The position numbers and the translations under genes are program-made. Below are positions 24,636 through 33,932 of a stretch of DNA of 64,000 nucleotides, piece after piece. The stretch is taken from positions 250,551,494 through 250,615,493 of the forward strand of contig NC_073746.1 in NCBI RefSeq assembly GCF_029784135.1, in the 5' to 3' direction. The stretch's first letter is position 1; each line of letters begins with the position of its first letter. Source of the stretch: Toxorhynchites rutilus septentrionalis (taxonomy: Eukaryota; Arthropoda; Insecta; Diptera; Culicidae). The notes below the pieces were generated by a model. That model had not been told where the DNA came from and ran no database searches. It worked only from the letters and a program-made list of their open reading frames with translations.

Positions 24636-24851
24636 TAACTGGAGCTACCAAATTTTAAGTAGTCGATATATTTGTAGAATGCACATAATATTAGTACATT
24701 TTACAAAAACTTCGTAATGATGTAATAAACATTCTTACGAGAGATCAGTACATTTCACTTGATAACGTTAATTAGAGTGTTGTTATATCTGAGCAACTGT
24801 GTAGAGCAAAGCTCGCAGTCAACATTTCCCTCGTGAAGCGATGCAATTCGA

Positions 24852-25662
24852 TTTTTTTTATTCTTTATTTTTGAGATTTTCAGCCTCCTGGGTTGGTTCG
24901 TCTCAGTAAAAACGGCCGAAACCATGCCGCGATGTGCGCTTACTATTCATTATACATGCACATACGGACAAGCAATTAACAATAAAACAATAAAACAAAA
25001 ACAGATTTCGTCACGAGAATTTCTACGCATTTGAGCTTTTTTTCCCCTGGTTTGACGAGGATGTCCGCTTGCCATGGCCCCAGGCCACAGATGGGGAATC
25101 CGCGCCACTCGAAGATGCCGACTGTTCTTGTTCCCCTCATCGCGAAGGGGAAGGAACAAGGATCTTCGATTTAATCACAAGTTTTTTGTTCAAATTTTAA
25201 AGTACAGATCGGCATCTTTCAAAAAACAGAGCAGTGCAGCAGTTTGTGAAGGGTCGTCGCCAAGCATATCTCGAATGCTCCCGCTGATCCCGTGTAAGTT
25301 CCGGAGGTTCTCATACTTTGGGCAAATACAGAGGATGTGTTCGACTGAATTGCGAACCTCGCACAAGTCACAAAGGGAATGAAAGGGTCCTCTGTTGAAG
25401 TTGTGTGACATTCTTTCTTTCTTTCTTTGTTTTTAAGAGGCTTTAAACTTTGCAGTTCATTCGCCTCTAAGTGTGTGACATGTTGCAGTGGCCGGTTCTT
25501 AACCTGGATAAGATTCGTTGTTCTCTCATTGTTTTGACGTCTTCGAATCTGGCGATGGATCCTTTGATTCTCCGGAGGAACAGCGTCGCTTCAACGGACC
25601 ATTTTTCCGCCCAAAAAGTTTTGAACGTGTTGGCGATCCATAGTCTGATGTCGTCTAGCGGT
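24852..25662 (-). pseudogene. 5'-truncated LINE (I/Jockey-type) 3' end of ORF2
   Basis: Perfect 12-bp direct repeats GATGCAATTCGA lie at 24840-24851 and 25663-25674. The minus strand reads the C-terminus of a retrotransposon ORF2: LWIANTFKTFWAEKWSVEA, ARFEDVKTMREQRILSRL, RTGHCNMSH, then CDLCEVRNSVEHILCICP and KYENLRNLHGISGSIRD, ending LKDADLYFKI. The CxxC...H...C motif is typical of the LINE C-terminus. The 3' UTR finishes with a GAGAC...AATCTC hairpin and an A-rich tail. The frame is interrupted by a nested insertion at 25412-25471; without it the frame is continuous. Confidence 0.88.
25412..25471 (-). mobile_element. 60-bp LINE 3'-end micro-insertion nested in a LINE
   Basis: It is flanked by 10-bp direct repeats TGTGTGACAT (25402-25411 and 25472-25481). 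The insert, on the minus strand, is a hairpin (AGAGGCGAATGAACTG... AAGCCTCT) plus a tail of AAAG repeats. Confidence 0.88.
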
Positions 25663-25938
25663 GATGCAATTCGAAGGTAGGCAGTTTGTTTAAATTAAAA
25701 TATAATTATGCATTTATATTTCTTCTCGGTTGCGAAGCTATTTTCGCCAAAAAAATATGAAGGGCCACACCGAATATATACCAATTGTTGTGCTGAATAA
25801 ATTATCTCGACGGCACCGGCACCAGAATACTAACGCAGATATCCATCACCAACATACCAATCATCCAGCAGCAGAATGCTCCGAGCGTGAAAGTGGGCCC
25901 ATTTGCAAATTGTGCCAGCGCAAACTAGTGCTCATACA

Positions 25939-26430
25939 GCCATTCCATGCCAAACCGATATAGTGGTTCTCAGATTTTCGTCAAAAGTGGTAGTTTTGTT
26001 CTTTATCGCAAATTATTAGACCCGTATTTTTCTATTTTTTTGTTAGGGGCTTTTTATTTTAGGATGGTCCGAAAAAAACATTTTTTCGCATTTTTGCAAA
26101 AAAATTACGTTTTACAAAAATTCATAACTTTCGAACTACTAGACCGATTCAGATGATCGACATATCGAATTAAAGCCAATCACCTGGTCTTTTACTTGCT
26201 ATGCCTGAAATACCGCCCTGGTTATTATTGATTGCATTCGTTTTTTATTGTTTTCATAGTCTCGGGACCAAAGGCGCTATATTTTTTTATATTTTATACA
26301 ATATACAATATAGCTCGAAACCAGGGAGACATTTTTCGTTTTTGAGTTATGATTTTTCAAAGTTAACCGATGATCCAAAAAATATTTTTTTCCCATTTTT
26401 TCCACTTCAAAACGACGGTTCGTGAGACGT
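25939..26430. repeat. Partial copy of the 17.5-19.4 kb foldback
   Basis: It starts AGCCATTCCATGCCAAACCG and continues with the arm and one plus-oriented unit (GACCGATTCAGATGATCGAC). The other arm is absent. Confidence 0.7.
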
Positions 26431-26480
26431 GAGACGAGAAAATGGTAAAGGCTTTTCATGTGAAATGAACAAACTTTTAA

Positions 26481-26718
26481 CCCTTTGCGGGTTTTAACCC
26501 TCAGCTACCATAGCAAGGAATGATACTGAATACCCTATTCAACGATGTAATAGTTTACATTTTTCCTTAACGAATTTTAATGTCTAGTGAACTTTTTTAC
26601 GAATGTATACAAAGCTTCTATGAATAATAGGTAACGGTACTCGGTATAAAAAAAATATTATCAGTGTGGTAAGATAAGAGGATATCTTTCAAGGGAAATT
26701 TATTCCGACCGCAAAGGG
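26481..26718. mobile_element. piggyBac-like MITE with TTAA duplication
   Basis: The ends are CCCTTTGCGG and CCGCAAAGGG, 10-bp perfect inverted repeats flanked by TTAA at 26477-26480 and 26719-26722. The 238-bp unit is noncoding. Confidence 0.85.
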
Positions 26719-27136
26719 TTAATATGAAAATTATGAATGAAAACGATTTTTTCTGTATCGAATATGTATTCTATTTTGAAATAAATTTTGAAATAACAAT
26801 AAATGAAAACTGTGTTTGTTATGTATATATCCTCTTGATGCAGGCTGAATGTAAAGCGTGCCAGGACAATTTGAGACTCAACGTGTTAAACAACGATTAT
26901 TTATTAGATTCATTTACTTCTAACGTCTAGCATTGATTGATTCAAATTTTATCTCAAAATAAAACTTGATTGAAACTAATGATTTAACAATAGCTGAATT
27001 CAAAACTAGTTTGATTGGTCAGGACTAGCATATGGCAAGCGAGGTTGTTTGATTTGATGAGAATTGGAGAAGAAGAATCGAACAGTGATTCCAATTTTGA
27101 GAAATAGATAAAGGGAGAGCATAAGTATCGACTTAC

Positions 27137-27268
27137 ATCATAGATACCAAAATATGTGAACGGAAGAATTGACAACCGATCATTGTATTTTACATGTCCC
27201 TCTGAATTTATTGCACATCTCATGTTTACGTAGTTCTCGAACCGCGAAAGTTTATTCACTTCTAGTAT
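27137..27268 (-). CDS. Candidate orphan internal exon (44 codons)
   Basis: The reading opens right after a CGTTTCAG acceptor and stays open for exactly 44 codons to a GTAAGT donor, phase 0 at both ends. It encodes ILEVNKLSRFENYVN, MRCAINSEGHVKYNDRLSIL and PFTYFGIYD. The protein looks non-repetitive but I do not recognise the family. It sits between Atx2 and Sema5, and no partner exon was found on either side. It could be a relic, a host gene exon, or a chance match. Confidence 0.3.
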
Positions 27269-27309
27269 CTGAAACGAAGATTTTCCCAGGCTTCTCAGTT
27301 TAAAAGTTC

Positions 27310-27525
27310 GTTAGGGAAACATACATGGAAGTATAAAAGTACTCAACACCAAAAAATACCCTCGACTTGCATGTATTTACAAAGCGGATTCTCCTAAGCA
27401 CATTAATTTTGAAGACCATGTTAGGGAAACACAGCTCGGTGGGAAGAAAATACCCGTGGCTTGCATGTATATTTGCAAAGCGGATTTCCACAGATACATC
27501 GATTTTGAAGTCTGTGTTAGGGAAA
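27310..27525. repeat. Tandem repeat, units of about 96-110 bp
   Basis: Units start with GTTAGGGAAA at 27310, 27420 and 27516 and share ACTTGCATGTAT/GCTTGCATGTAT and GCAAAGCGGATT. There are two full copies and one start. Confidence 0.75.
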
Positions 27526-27845
27526 TCGTAAATCGTACCAAATAAAACATGGCAGTTAGGGCGTTTAGATAACGCTTGACATTTTACAGTTATTCAATTG
27601 TTCATCTCTTGAAAAATAACATTATATTAATTGTGAAAGACGCGTAGAAATATTTCCTATCAATTAATGCAGTATCTTTTCGATCTATTAAGAAATGTTC
27701 GAGTTATAAGCATTCGAAATACGGGTAGGGTTAGCACACAAATCGGCAGAACAAATGTATGGGAAAAAGGAAACTCTTCCAGTTTTCATGAATTAAGATC
27801 GTTTAGATATTAGCGAATTGTAATGTATAGCTAAACTGCCCAGAC

Positions 27846-28323
27846 GTCCCGCGTTACGCGGGACAGTCCCGCATTTGAACAAAATGTCCCACGTAAGATT
27901 ACGTCCCGCGAAATGTCCCGCATTTGGCAAAAGAAACGAAATTGTCCCGCGATATCAATATATTTCAATATCACAGTTTGATCATGTTGATTTTCTTAAA
28001 TGGATGAACCTCAAAAAAAAAACTTTTATTTGGCAGACTGTTCAAGAGCGCTTCTAATGCATCCAAAAATTGATACGTTGAGTTGGTTTCATCGCACCGA
28101 TAGTGGGCTTTTGTTTAGAGAGTGTCAACTGGAAGCGACAGCAACAAAATTGGAAACTGATTTTTATAAAAGTCCCTTATTGATCCGCAGGGACCAACGT
28201 GAGCCAGACGAAGAGTTCATCTTTGTTCCTCTAGCTCGGTCAGGGCTTAACGTTTTAAATAAGCCGGAAGAACTAGTGTATACTCGACAGGAAGAGGCAG
28301 GGTTGTTTGATGAAGTATCGTAA
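27846..28323 (+). other. Possible transposon fragment with GTCCCGC motifs and 107-codon frame
   Basis: Five GTCCCGC or GTCCCAC motifs in 27846-27950 precede a 107-codon open frame (28000-28323) beginning MDEPQKKNFYLADCSRALL and ending YTRQEEAGLFDEVS. No family is recognised. The motif cluster suggests a transposon terminus. The frame could be a captured or decayed coding exon. Confidence 0.3.
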
Positions 28324-28339
28324 ATGAAGCGCTGGGCGG

Positions 28340-29300
28340 TCTTACGGAAGTTGGCCGGAACCTCAACCATGGCCGATGAAAAGATGTATGTCGGCGTGTT
28401 CTTTTACCTTTTCATGGCTCTGGTGGTCGACTGTCTCTCCATTTTGGCCATTCGCCCAAAAGTTTTCTATCGGTCGCAGCTGCGGAATGTTGGGAAGGTT
28501 GGCGGTCTTCACGACAATGTTTATCTCCAGCCGATCCATCCTCCAGTGACCTTTGGCATAATGGGTTGAACCCAAGTTCGGCATAAAGACCACATCACCT
28601 TCGCAACTACCAGCAAACACTTCGTACTATATATCTCCCCGTTCACCATATGATTCGAAAGAAGAGCGGCTTGGTCATTCCCCATTCGCCTGTCAGAGAA
28701 GGACCTTCTTCTAGAATTTGATGTGGATGATATATACGGCATCATCGCTTACCTGAGGAACGTAAAGAATCCGGTCCCCTGCCATTCGTTGAACTCTAGC
28801 ATCAAGTACGTCTCGTTTTTCATTATGAGCACGAATAGAAGTTCTTCACCAGTGAAACAGAAGTTTTTCACTTCTTTCGCCGGAAAGAAGTTTTTCACAT
28901 GATTCACCTCATGCACCTCAAGCTACTCCTTCTGGGTGATTGCCTGCTGCTCAGATACGGCCGGTCTCGCCTGACGCTTCCGCATAAAAATGTCCATTTT
29001 GGTCAGATTCTCCTTCACCATTTGGGCGGTTGCTTCGATCTCCCGGCTTAAGGAGCGGCAGGGAGACGATGTTGTAAATACCAGATCGGCTATATCTGGC
29101 GGACACAAACTGCCTCAGGATGTCCAACTCCTTCACTGTGAAGTGGAGCTTGCAGTATGAAAAACTCATCAAGTTGCTTGACAGTGCCGCATCTGCGAAT
29201 AAACAGCTTTGAATCATTTTTGTTGTAGGTCTTATAAACGTGAGATTTAAGGAAAATTTGTTCCATTAAATTACCTTCCATCGCCATCCGAAATTGGTCT
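28340..29300 (-). pseudogene. Decayed DD37E-type transposase
   Basis: The minus strand contains displaced transposase blocks that parallel the better copy at 29.85-30.8 kb: KNETYLMLEF (compare DDETYVKADF), VNGEIYSTKCL (compare VNGQVYLKECL), NLGSTHYAKGHW, and NIPQLRPIENFWA (compare NAPELRPIEKYWA). Many frameshifts and stops. No terminal repeats were found. Confidence 0.75.
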
Positions 29301-29683
29301 ATTTTTTTTAAGCATACGCTAACACTAAAATCGATGAAAAATGAATTGGAATTTTCGAGTCGGTAATTTGAAGAAAATTTCAGAACTCAGTTTAGACTCG
29401 CTAAACTATGGTTTATATTAACATAACGTATATACATAACGTTTTGTTTTTTGTGTCTCGCGTTAGACCTCTGACCATCTGGTCACTTTATGTACAGCAT
29501 ATCAAACAAATCTCAGAGAATTTCCGATTCGATTGGTATGCAAATCATGAGAATTCGTTCACAGTTAAAATAGTTATGAACGTTAACTTTATTTCATAAA
29601 AACGTGACCTGTTTACTGATTTGGCACCCTTCCTGAAAGACGTAGTTCTACGTCAAAACAAGTTTTTATTTATCTGTATTATA

Positions 29684-30950
29684 AAGGGTGTGTCACATCA
29701 AATTGCATCACGGAAAAAACGCTGTAGAAAATCGCCCAGTAGATCGATCCTTTTGAAAATTTTAGACAGTAAAATAAAAACTATTAAACAACTTTTGGCA
29801 TTTTCTTTTTATTCATACTCCGAGCCCAAGCCCGTATGCTCGCTCCTTCCTCTTTACCCCGTCCATAAGGTTCTGTAAATCCATTTTCTCTTGAAGTCCG
29901 CCTCCGATTTGACAACTTTTGGGTTCTTCCGGAGGGCCTGCTTCATAATCGCCCAATATTTCTCTATTGGGCGAAGCTCCGGCGCGTTGGGCGGGTTCAT
30001 TTCCTTTGGCAAGAAGGTGACCCCGTTGGCTTCGTACCACTCCAACACGTCCTTTGAATAGTGGCACGAAGCGAGATCCGGCCAGAAGATGGTCGGGCCC
30101 TCGTGCTGCTTCAATAGTGGTAGTAAGCGCTTCTGTAGGCACTCCTTAAGGTAAACCTGCCCGTTTACCGTGCCGGTCATCACGAAGGGGGCGCTCCGCT
30201 TTCCGCAAGAGCAGATCGCCTGCCACACCATGTACTTTTTGGGAAACTTGGAAGTTTCTGCTTGCGAATCTCCTCCGGAACGCTGAAATTGTCCTCTGCG
30301 GAGAAGAACAACAGGCCCGGCAGCTGACGAAAGTCCGCTTTGACGTAGGTTTCGTCGTCCATTACCAGGCAATGCGGCTTCGTCAGCATTTCGGTGTACA
30401 GCTTCCGGGCTCGCGTCTTCCCCACCATGTTTTGCCTTTCGTCGCAGTTAGGAGCCTTCTGAACCTTGTATGTACGCAAGCCCTCCCGCTGCTTGGTCCG
30501 CTGGACGAATGAACTTGACAAATTCAGCTTATTGGCGACATCCCGGACCGAACTTCTCGGATCACGTCTAAACTGCTTAACTACGCGCTTGTGATCTTTT
30601 TCACTGACGGAGCATCCATTTTTGCCGTTCTTCACCTTCCGGTCGATGGTTAGGTTCTCGAAGTATCGTTTTAGTACTCTGCTGACCGTGGATTGGACGA
30701 TTCCCAGCATCTTACCGATGTCCCGATGTGACAACTCCGGATTCTCGAAATGAGTGCGCAGGATTAATTCACGACGCTCTTTTTCGTTCGACGACATTTT
30801 TCCAAATTTACGAAAAATTGACAGTGAAGCATGGCCAACGTAATCTATACACTCTTATCTGATTATAAGCGAAGGCTGAAGATATAATTCCTAAAAATTA
30901 AATTTCTACAGCGTTTTTTCAGTGATGCAATTTGATGTGACACACCCTTT
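29684..30950 (-). mobile_element. DD37E Tc1/mariner element (ITmD37E-type)
   Basis: The inverted ends are 47 bp with one mismatch, starting AAGGGTGTGTCACATCAAAT (29684-29730 and 30904-30950), flanked by TA at 29682-29683 and 30951-30952. The length is 1267 bp. The same target without insertion is present in the SINE at 56.2 kb. The near-intact ends suggest fairly recent movement. Confidence 0.95.
29854..30797 (-). pseudogene. DD37E transposase with one frameshift
   Basis: The gene starts at ATG 30797 with MSSNEKERRELILRTHFE and a paired-like helix-turn-helix (ELSHRDIGKMLGIVQSTVSR). The first catalytic Asp is in VMDDETYVKADF, the second in IFWPDLASCHYSK, and the Glu in PELRPIEKYWAIM. Exactly 37 residues separate the second Asp and the Glu, defining DD37E, a group first described from mosquitoes. 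The frame breaks once, between about 30240 and 30275 (...PEEIRKQK then KFPKKYMVWQAI), so the protein is split in two frames. It would have been about 310-340 residues. The C-terminus ends at 29854. All three catalytic residues are present but the gene cannot be read through as it stands. Confidence 0.9.
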
Positions 30951-31287
30951 AGTGATTTTCAACTCATTTGGCTGGTTCGTCACTTTTTACTTCCATTTTT
31001 GGAAGAATGTCGGGAGTGAGAATTGAACTCGTGATCTTGAGCGTGAGAAGTATGGATGTTACCTCCACGCCAGATCGGCTCCTCGCGTCAAAACACTGTA
31101 AAAATTGCCGAATTCCGTTTTCGATTTTTGTTTTGCGATATCATTCGTCTCCAACAGTTCTTTCGGAATATCTTCATTCACATAGGTTGTTGTTTACTCA
31201 AAACGATAGGCACGTTTGTAGGCGTAACTGGATCATAATACTTGTTCCATTTTGTGCAAGAAACTTCATCAGAAACAGATACAAATA

Positions 31288-32620
31288 TATACAGTGACTC
31301 AAATCCGTAATCGTACTACACTATGCAGATCTCTTTTCCCTTCTTTTGAAAGTCGAAAACAAGCTTTCGGAACATTCTATTAAGATAAAATCATAGTGTC
31401 ATATGAGAGTTAAGAGGTTTGCTATTTGTTTTCAGAATAATGGTTTTTATTTCTCTAAAAATGGCGAGTGTATGTACTAATGTATGAAAATTGACTCAAA
31501 CTCATAATCGTACGCTGGTTGATTGTTCATTGCAATTATCTTTAGCCGTATTTAGCCTTATCTACGAGTTTTTTTGGTGTATTCGGAAGGTATATTTATC
31601 ATTTTTTTCATTAAGTGGTTTTTAAAATCGTTATTTTTTGAAATTTAATGGTTTCTAAATTTCCTACACAGATAACATCCTCAGTTTTTTACTGGGATTT
31701 ATGTCGGAAGATTATGGAAAAATATCAATAACTTTTGAGTAATTGTAATGTAACCATGTACGAACTTCATATGTCTTGAGCTCTGGGTCATTGTCTTGAC
31801 AAAACTCGAATCCTCGATTCCATCCCATTTTGTTGACACTTTGCTTCATATTTTCCTTTAGGATGTTCAACATTCTGATCCAATACGCCATCGATGAAAA
31901 CCGGTTACATTACAATTGCTCAAAAGTTATTGATATTCCTCCACAATCTTCCGACATCAATCCCAGTAAAAAACTGAGGAAGTTATCTGTGTAGGAAATT
32001 TAGAAACCATTAAATTTTTAAAATAACGATTTTAAAAACCACTTGATGAAAAAATTGATGAATATTCCTTCCGAATACAGCAAAAAACTCGTAGATAAGG
32101 CTAACGACAGCTGAAGATAATTGCAATGAACAAGAAAAGGAAGGAAGGCAATGAATAATAGAGACTTTAAACTTTTTCAGTTCATTCGTCTCTAACCTTG
32201 AAAAAGACCATTGGAAAACTTTACTTTTCCTGCATTACACCTCCACCACCATTGCCTTGACAAAGGCACTCGATCCCTCGCCGTCCAGCTCGTCCGATGA
32301 ACAAGGGATACCATACTAATGATATAATTCGGAAACTGGCCAACGCCTTCGAAATCGAGCTGAGATTTCAACCAGCGTACGATTATGAGTTTGAGTCAAT
32401 TTTCATACATTAGTACATACATTCACCATTCTTGAAGAAATAAATACCATTATTCTGAAAACAGATAGCAAACCTTTTAACTCTTTGTGACACTATGATT
32501 TTATCTAAATAGAATGTTCCGAAAGCTTGTTTTCGATGTTAGCTTGTTTTCGATTTTCAAAAGAAGGGAAAAGAGATCTGCATGGTGGAGTACGATTACG
32601 GATTTGAGTCACTCTATGAG
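31288..32620. mobile_element. 1.3-kb foldback element with long inverted arms
   Basis: The left arm (about 31288-31770) and right arm (about 31895-32618, including an insert) are inverted copies beginning GTGACTCAAATCCGTAATCG. Strings such as TACATTAGTACATACA / TGTATGTACTAATGTA, CAGTAAAAAACTGAGGA and CGTAGATAAGGCTAA recur in inverse. The centre at about 31780-31890 is the unpaired loop. No coding region. Confidence 0.85.
32130..32365 (-). mobile_element. LINE 3' tail inserted in the foldback's right arm
   Basis: The right arm is interrupted: GCAATGAACAA and TCAACCAGCG are adjacent in the left arm's complement but separated here by about 235 bp. The insert ends, on the minus strand, with AGAGACGAATGAACTG...AAGTCTCT, the same 3' hairpin type as 25412-25471, followed by a CTTCC-rich tail. 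A clean target duplication was not found. Confidence 0.7.
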
Positions 32621-32695
32621 AAAGGGATGCAATGATAAATTCCCGGAGTACGATTACGGATTTGAGTCACTCTATGAGAAAGGGATGCAATGATA
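32587..32695. repeat. Direct duplication of the foldback end
   Basis: A unit of about 60 bp (GAGTACGATTACGGATTTGA ... GGGATGCAATGATAA) occurs twice in tandem. Confidence 0.85.
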
Positions 32696-32699
32696 AGAG

Positions 32700-33854
32700 T
32701 GGCTCTTATGACTCATCATATGACACAGAAAACATATTCAATGGAAGTTTCCGGTTGGCTTCCGGTAACTGTGACTTCCGGCTTTCGATCACCCCCGACC
32801 CAGGTTCTTGGTTGTCGATAATCGTTCCCCGAGCAACTTTATAACGTTAGTGACAGTTGATTTGGTCACGATTTAACGGTTTACTAACTCGGCGTGTGAA
32901 TCATCGCCTTTTTGCTAATATTTCCAAAATATAAATATCTAAAATATCACATATCGTACCTCTTTGAAATCGCACAAGGGATTCGGACACATTAATCTTG
33001 TCAGAGTAGAATTATGCGTTTTATTATTCAATGTACATTCTGTCAAATATATACCGGGAATTTTCGTAGCAACGAGACATGGGTATGACTTGGCCTATAT
33101 CCGGAACTAAAATTACCGCTTCGTGGGATTCTGGATGTTGGAAAATCAAAAGTCTGGATTTGTCTGAACATTTTCGACATTTTTTATATATTTAACTGCG
33201 AATTTCATCGAAACATTTTCACGAGAACGTCGTTTGATATATGTGGAAGCGGACACGGTTTGCTGACGAGCAATGACAATGAAGTATCTTTCTTAAGGAA
33301 GGTGAAGAAGAAGTTTGGATTGAATTTGTCCACAAAGGACCTTCTCAGGACTAGAACTGCAAAAATTTAAATTCTATATAATTCAACAAATTCAACATTT
33401 TTACGTCTGATGTTTTAAACATGGTTTAATAGTTATTTTTTCTTATCATATATCGACGCATTATACTTAAACTTGATGGTTGCAAACATGTGCACCGAAC
33501 CACTTTCTTCGGTGCTCAGTTAATTTTTGGGAACAAATTTCTCAATTGCGGGAATGCTATTTCACCACCACGGGTAGTTGTGGATAGAAGTTTACCCCAA
33601 AACATGACTAATCAGAAAATCGGAAAAATCAACATTGCGCAGCTCTCTGAATTAAATTGGCTGAATCATTTCTCTGGGAACCAGATTAGGAAAATTTTCA
33701 GTAAGCGGTAGAACAGTAGGTAGTTTGATGTTTTCTTCTGATGATATTGGACGGGTCCAGCATAGTCTGATTTATCATAAGTTGAAGTTGATGCATTACA
33801 TTAGCCTTTAATTCGTTGAGCCGATCAACAGATATTTTTCCATCGCTTACGTAC
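32700..33854. other. Intergenic DNA, nothing recognised
   Basis: No exon or named repeat was recognised. The short frame at 33490-33711 has no family features. Confidence 0.35.
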
Positions 33855-33864
33855 TTCCTAATGA

Positions 33865-33922
33865 TGATGATGATGTTGGATTAAAGAGGCTTTAAACTTT
33901 TCAGTTCATTCGCCTCTAAAAA
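33865..33922 (-). mobile_element. 58-bp LINE 3'-end micro-insertion
   Basis: It is flanked by 10-bp direct repeats TTCCTAATGA at 33855-33864 and 33923-33932. The minus strand holds the hairpin AGAGGCGAATGAACTG ... AAGCCTCT and a tail with ATC repeats. Confidence 0.85.
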
Positions 33923-33932
33923 TTCCTAATGA

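Larger units (their letters stand above)
29661..31085 (-). mobile_element. tRNA-derived SINE split by a DD37E element
   Basis: The minus-strand SINE starts GAGGAGCCGATCTGGCG and ends with an A-rich tail. It is flanked by 10-bp direct repeats CGTCAAAACA at 29651-29660 and 31086-31095. Its body matches the intact SINE at 56185-56338, except that the DD37E element (29684-30950) sits at a TA in its 3' part. Confidence 0.85.
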
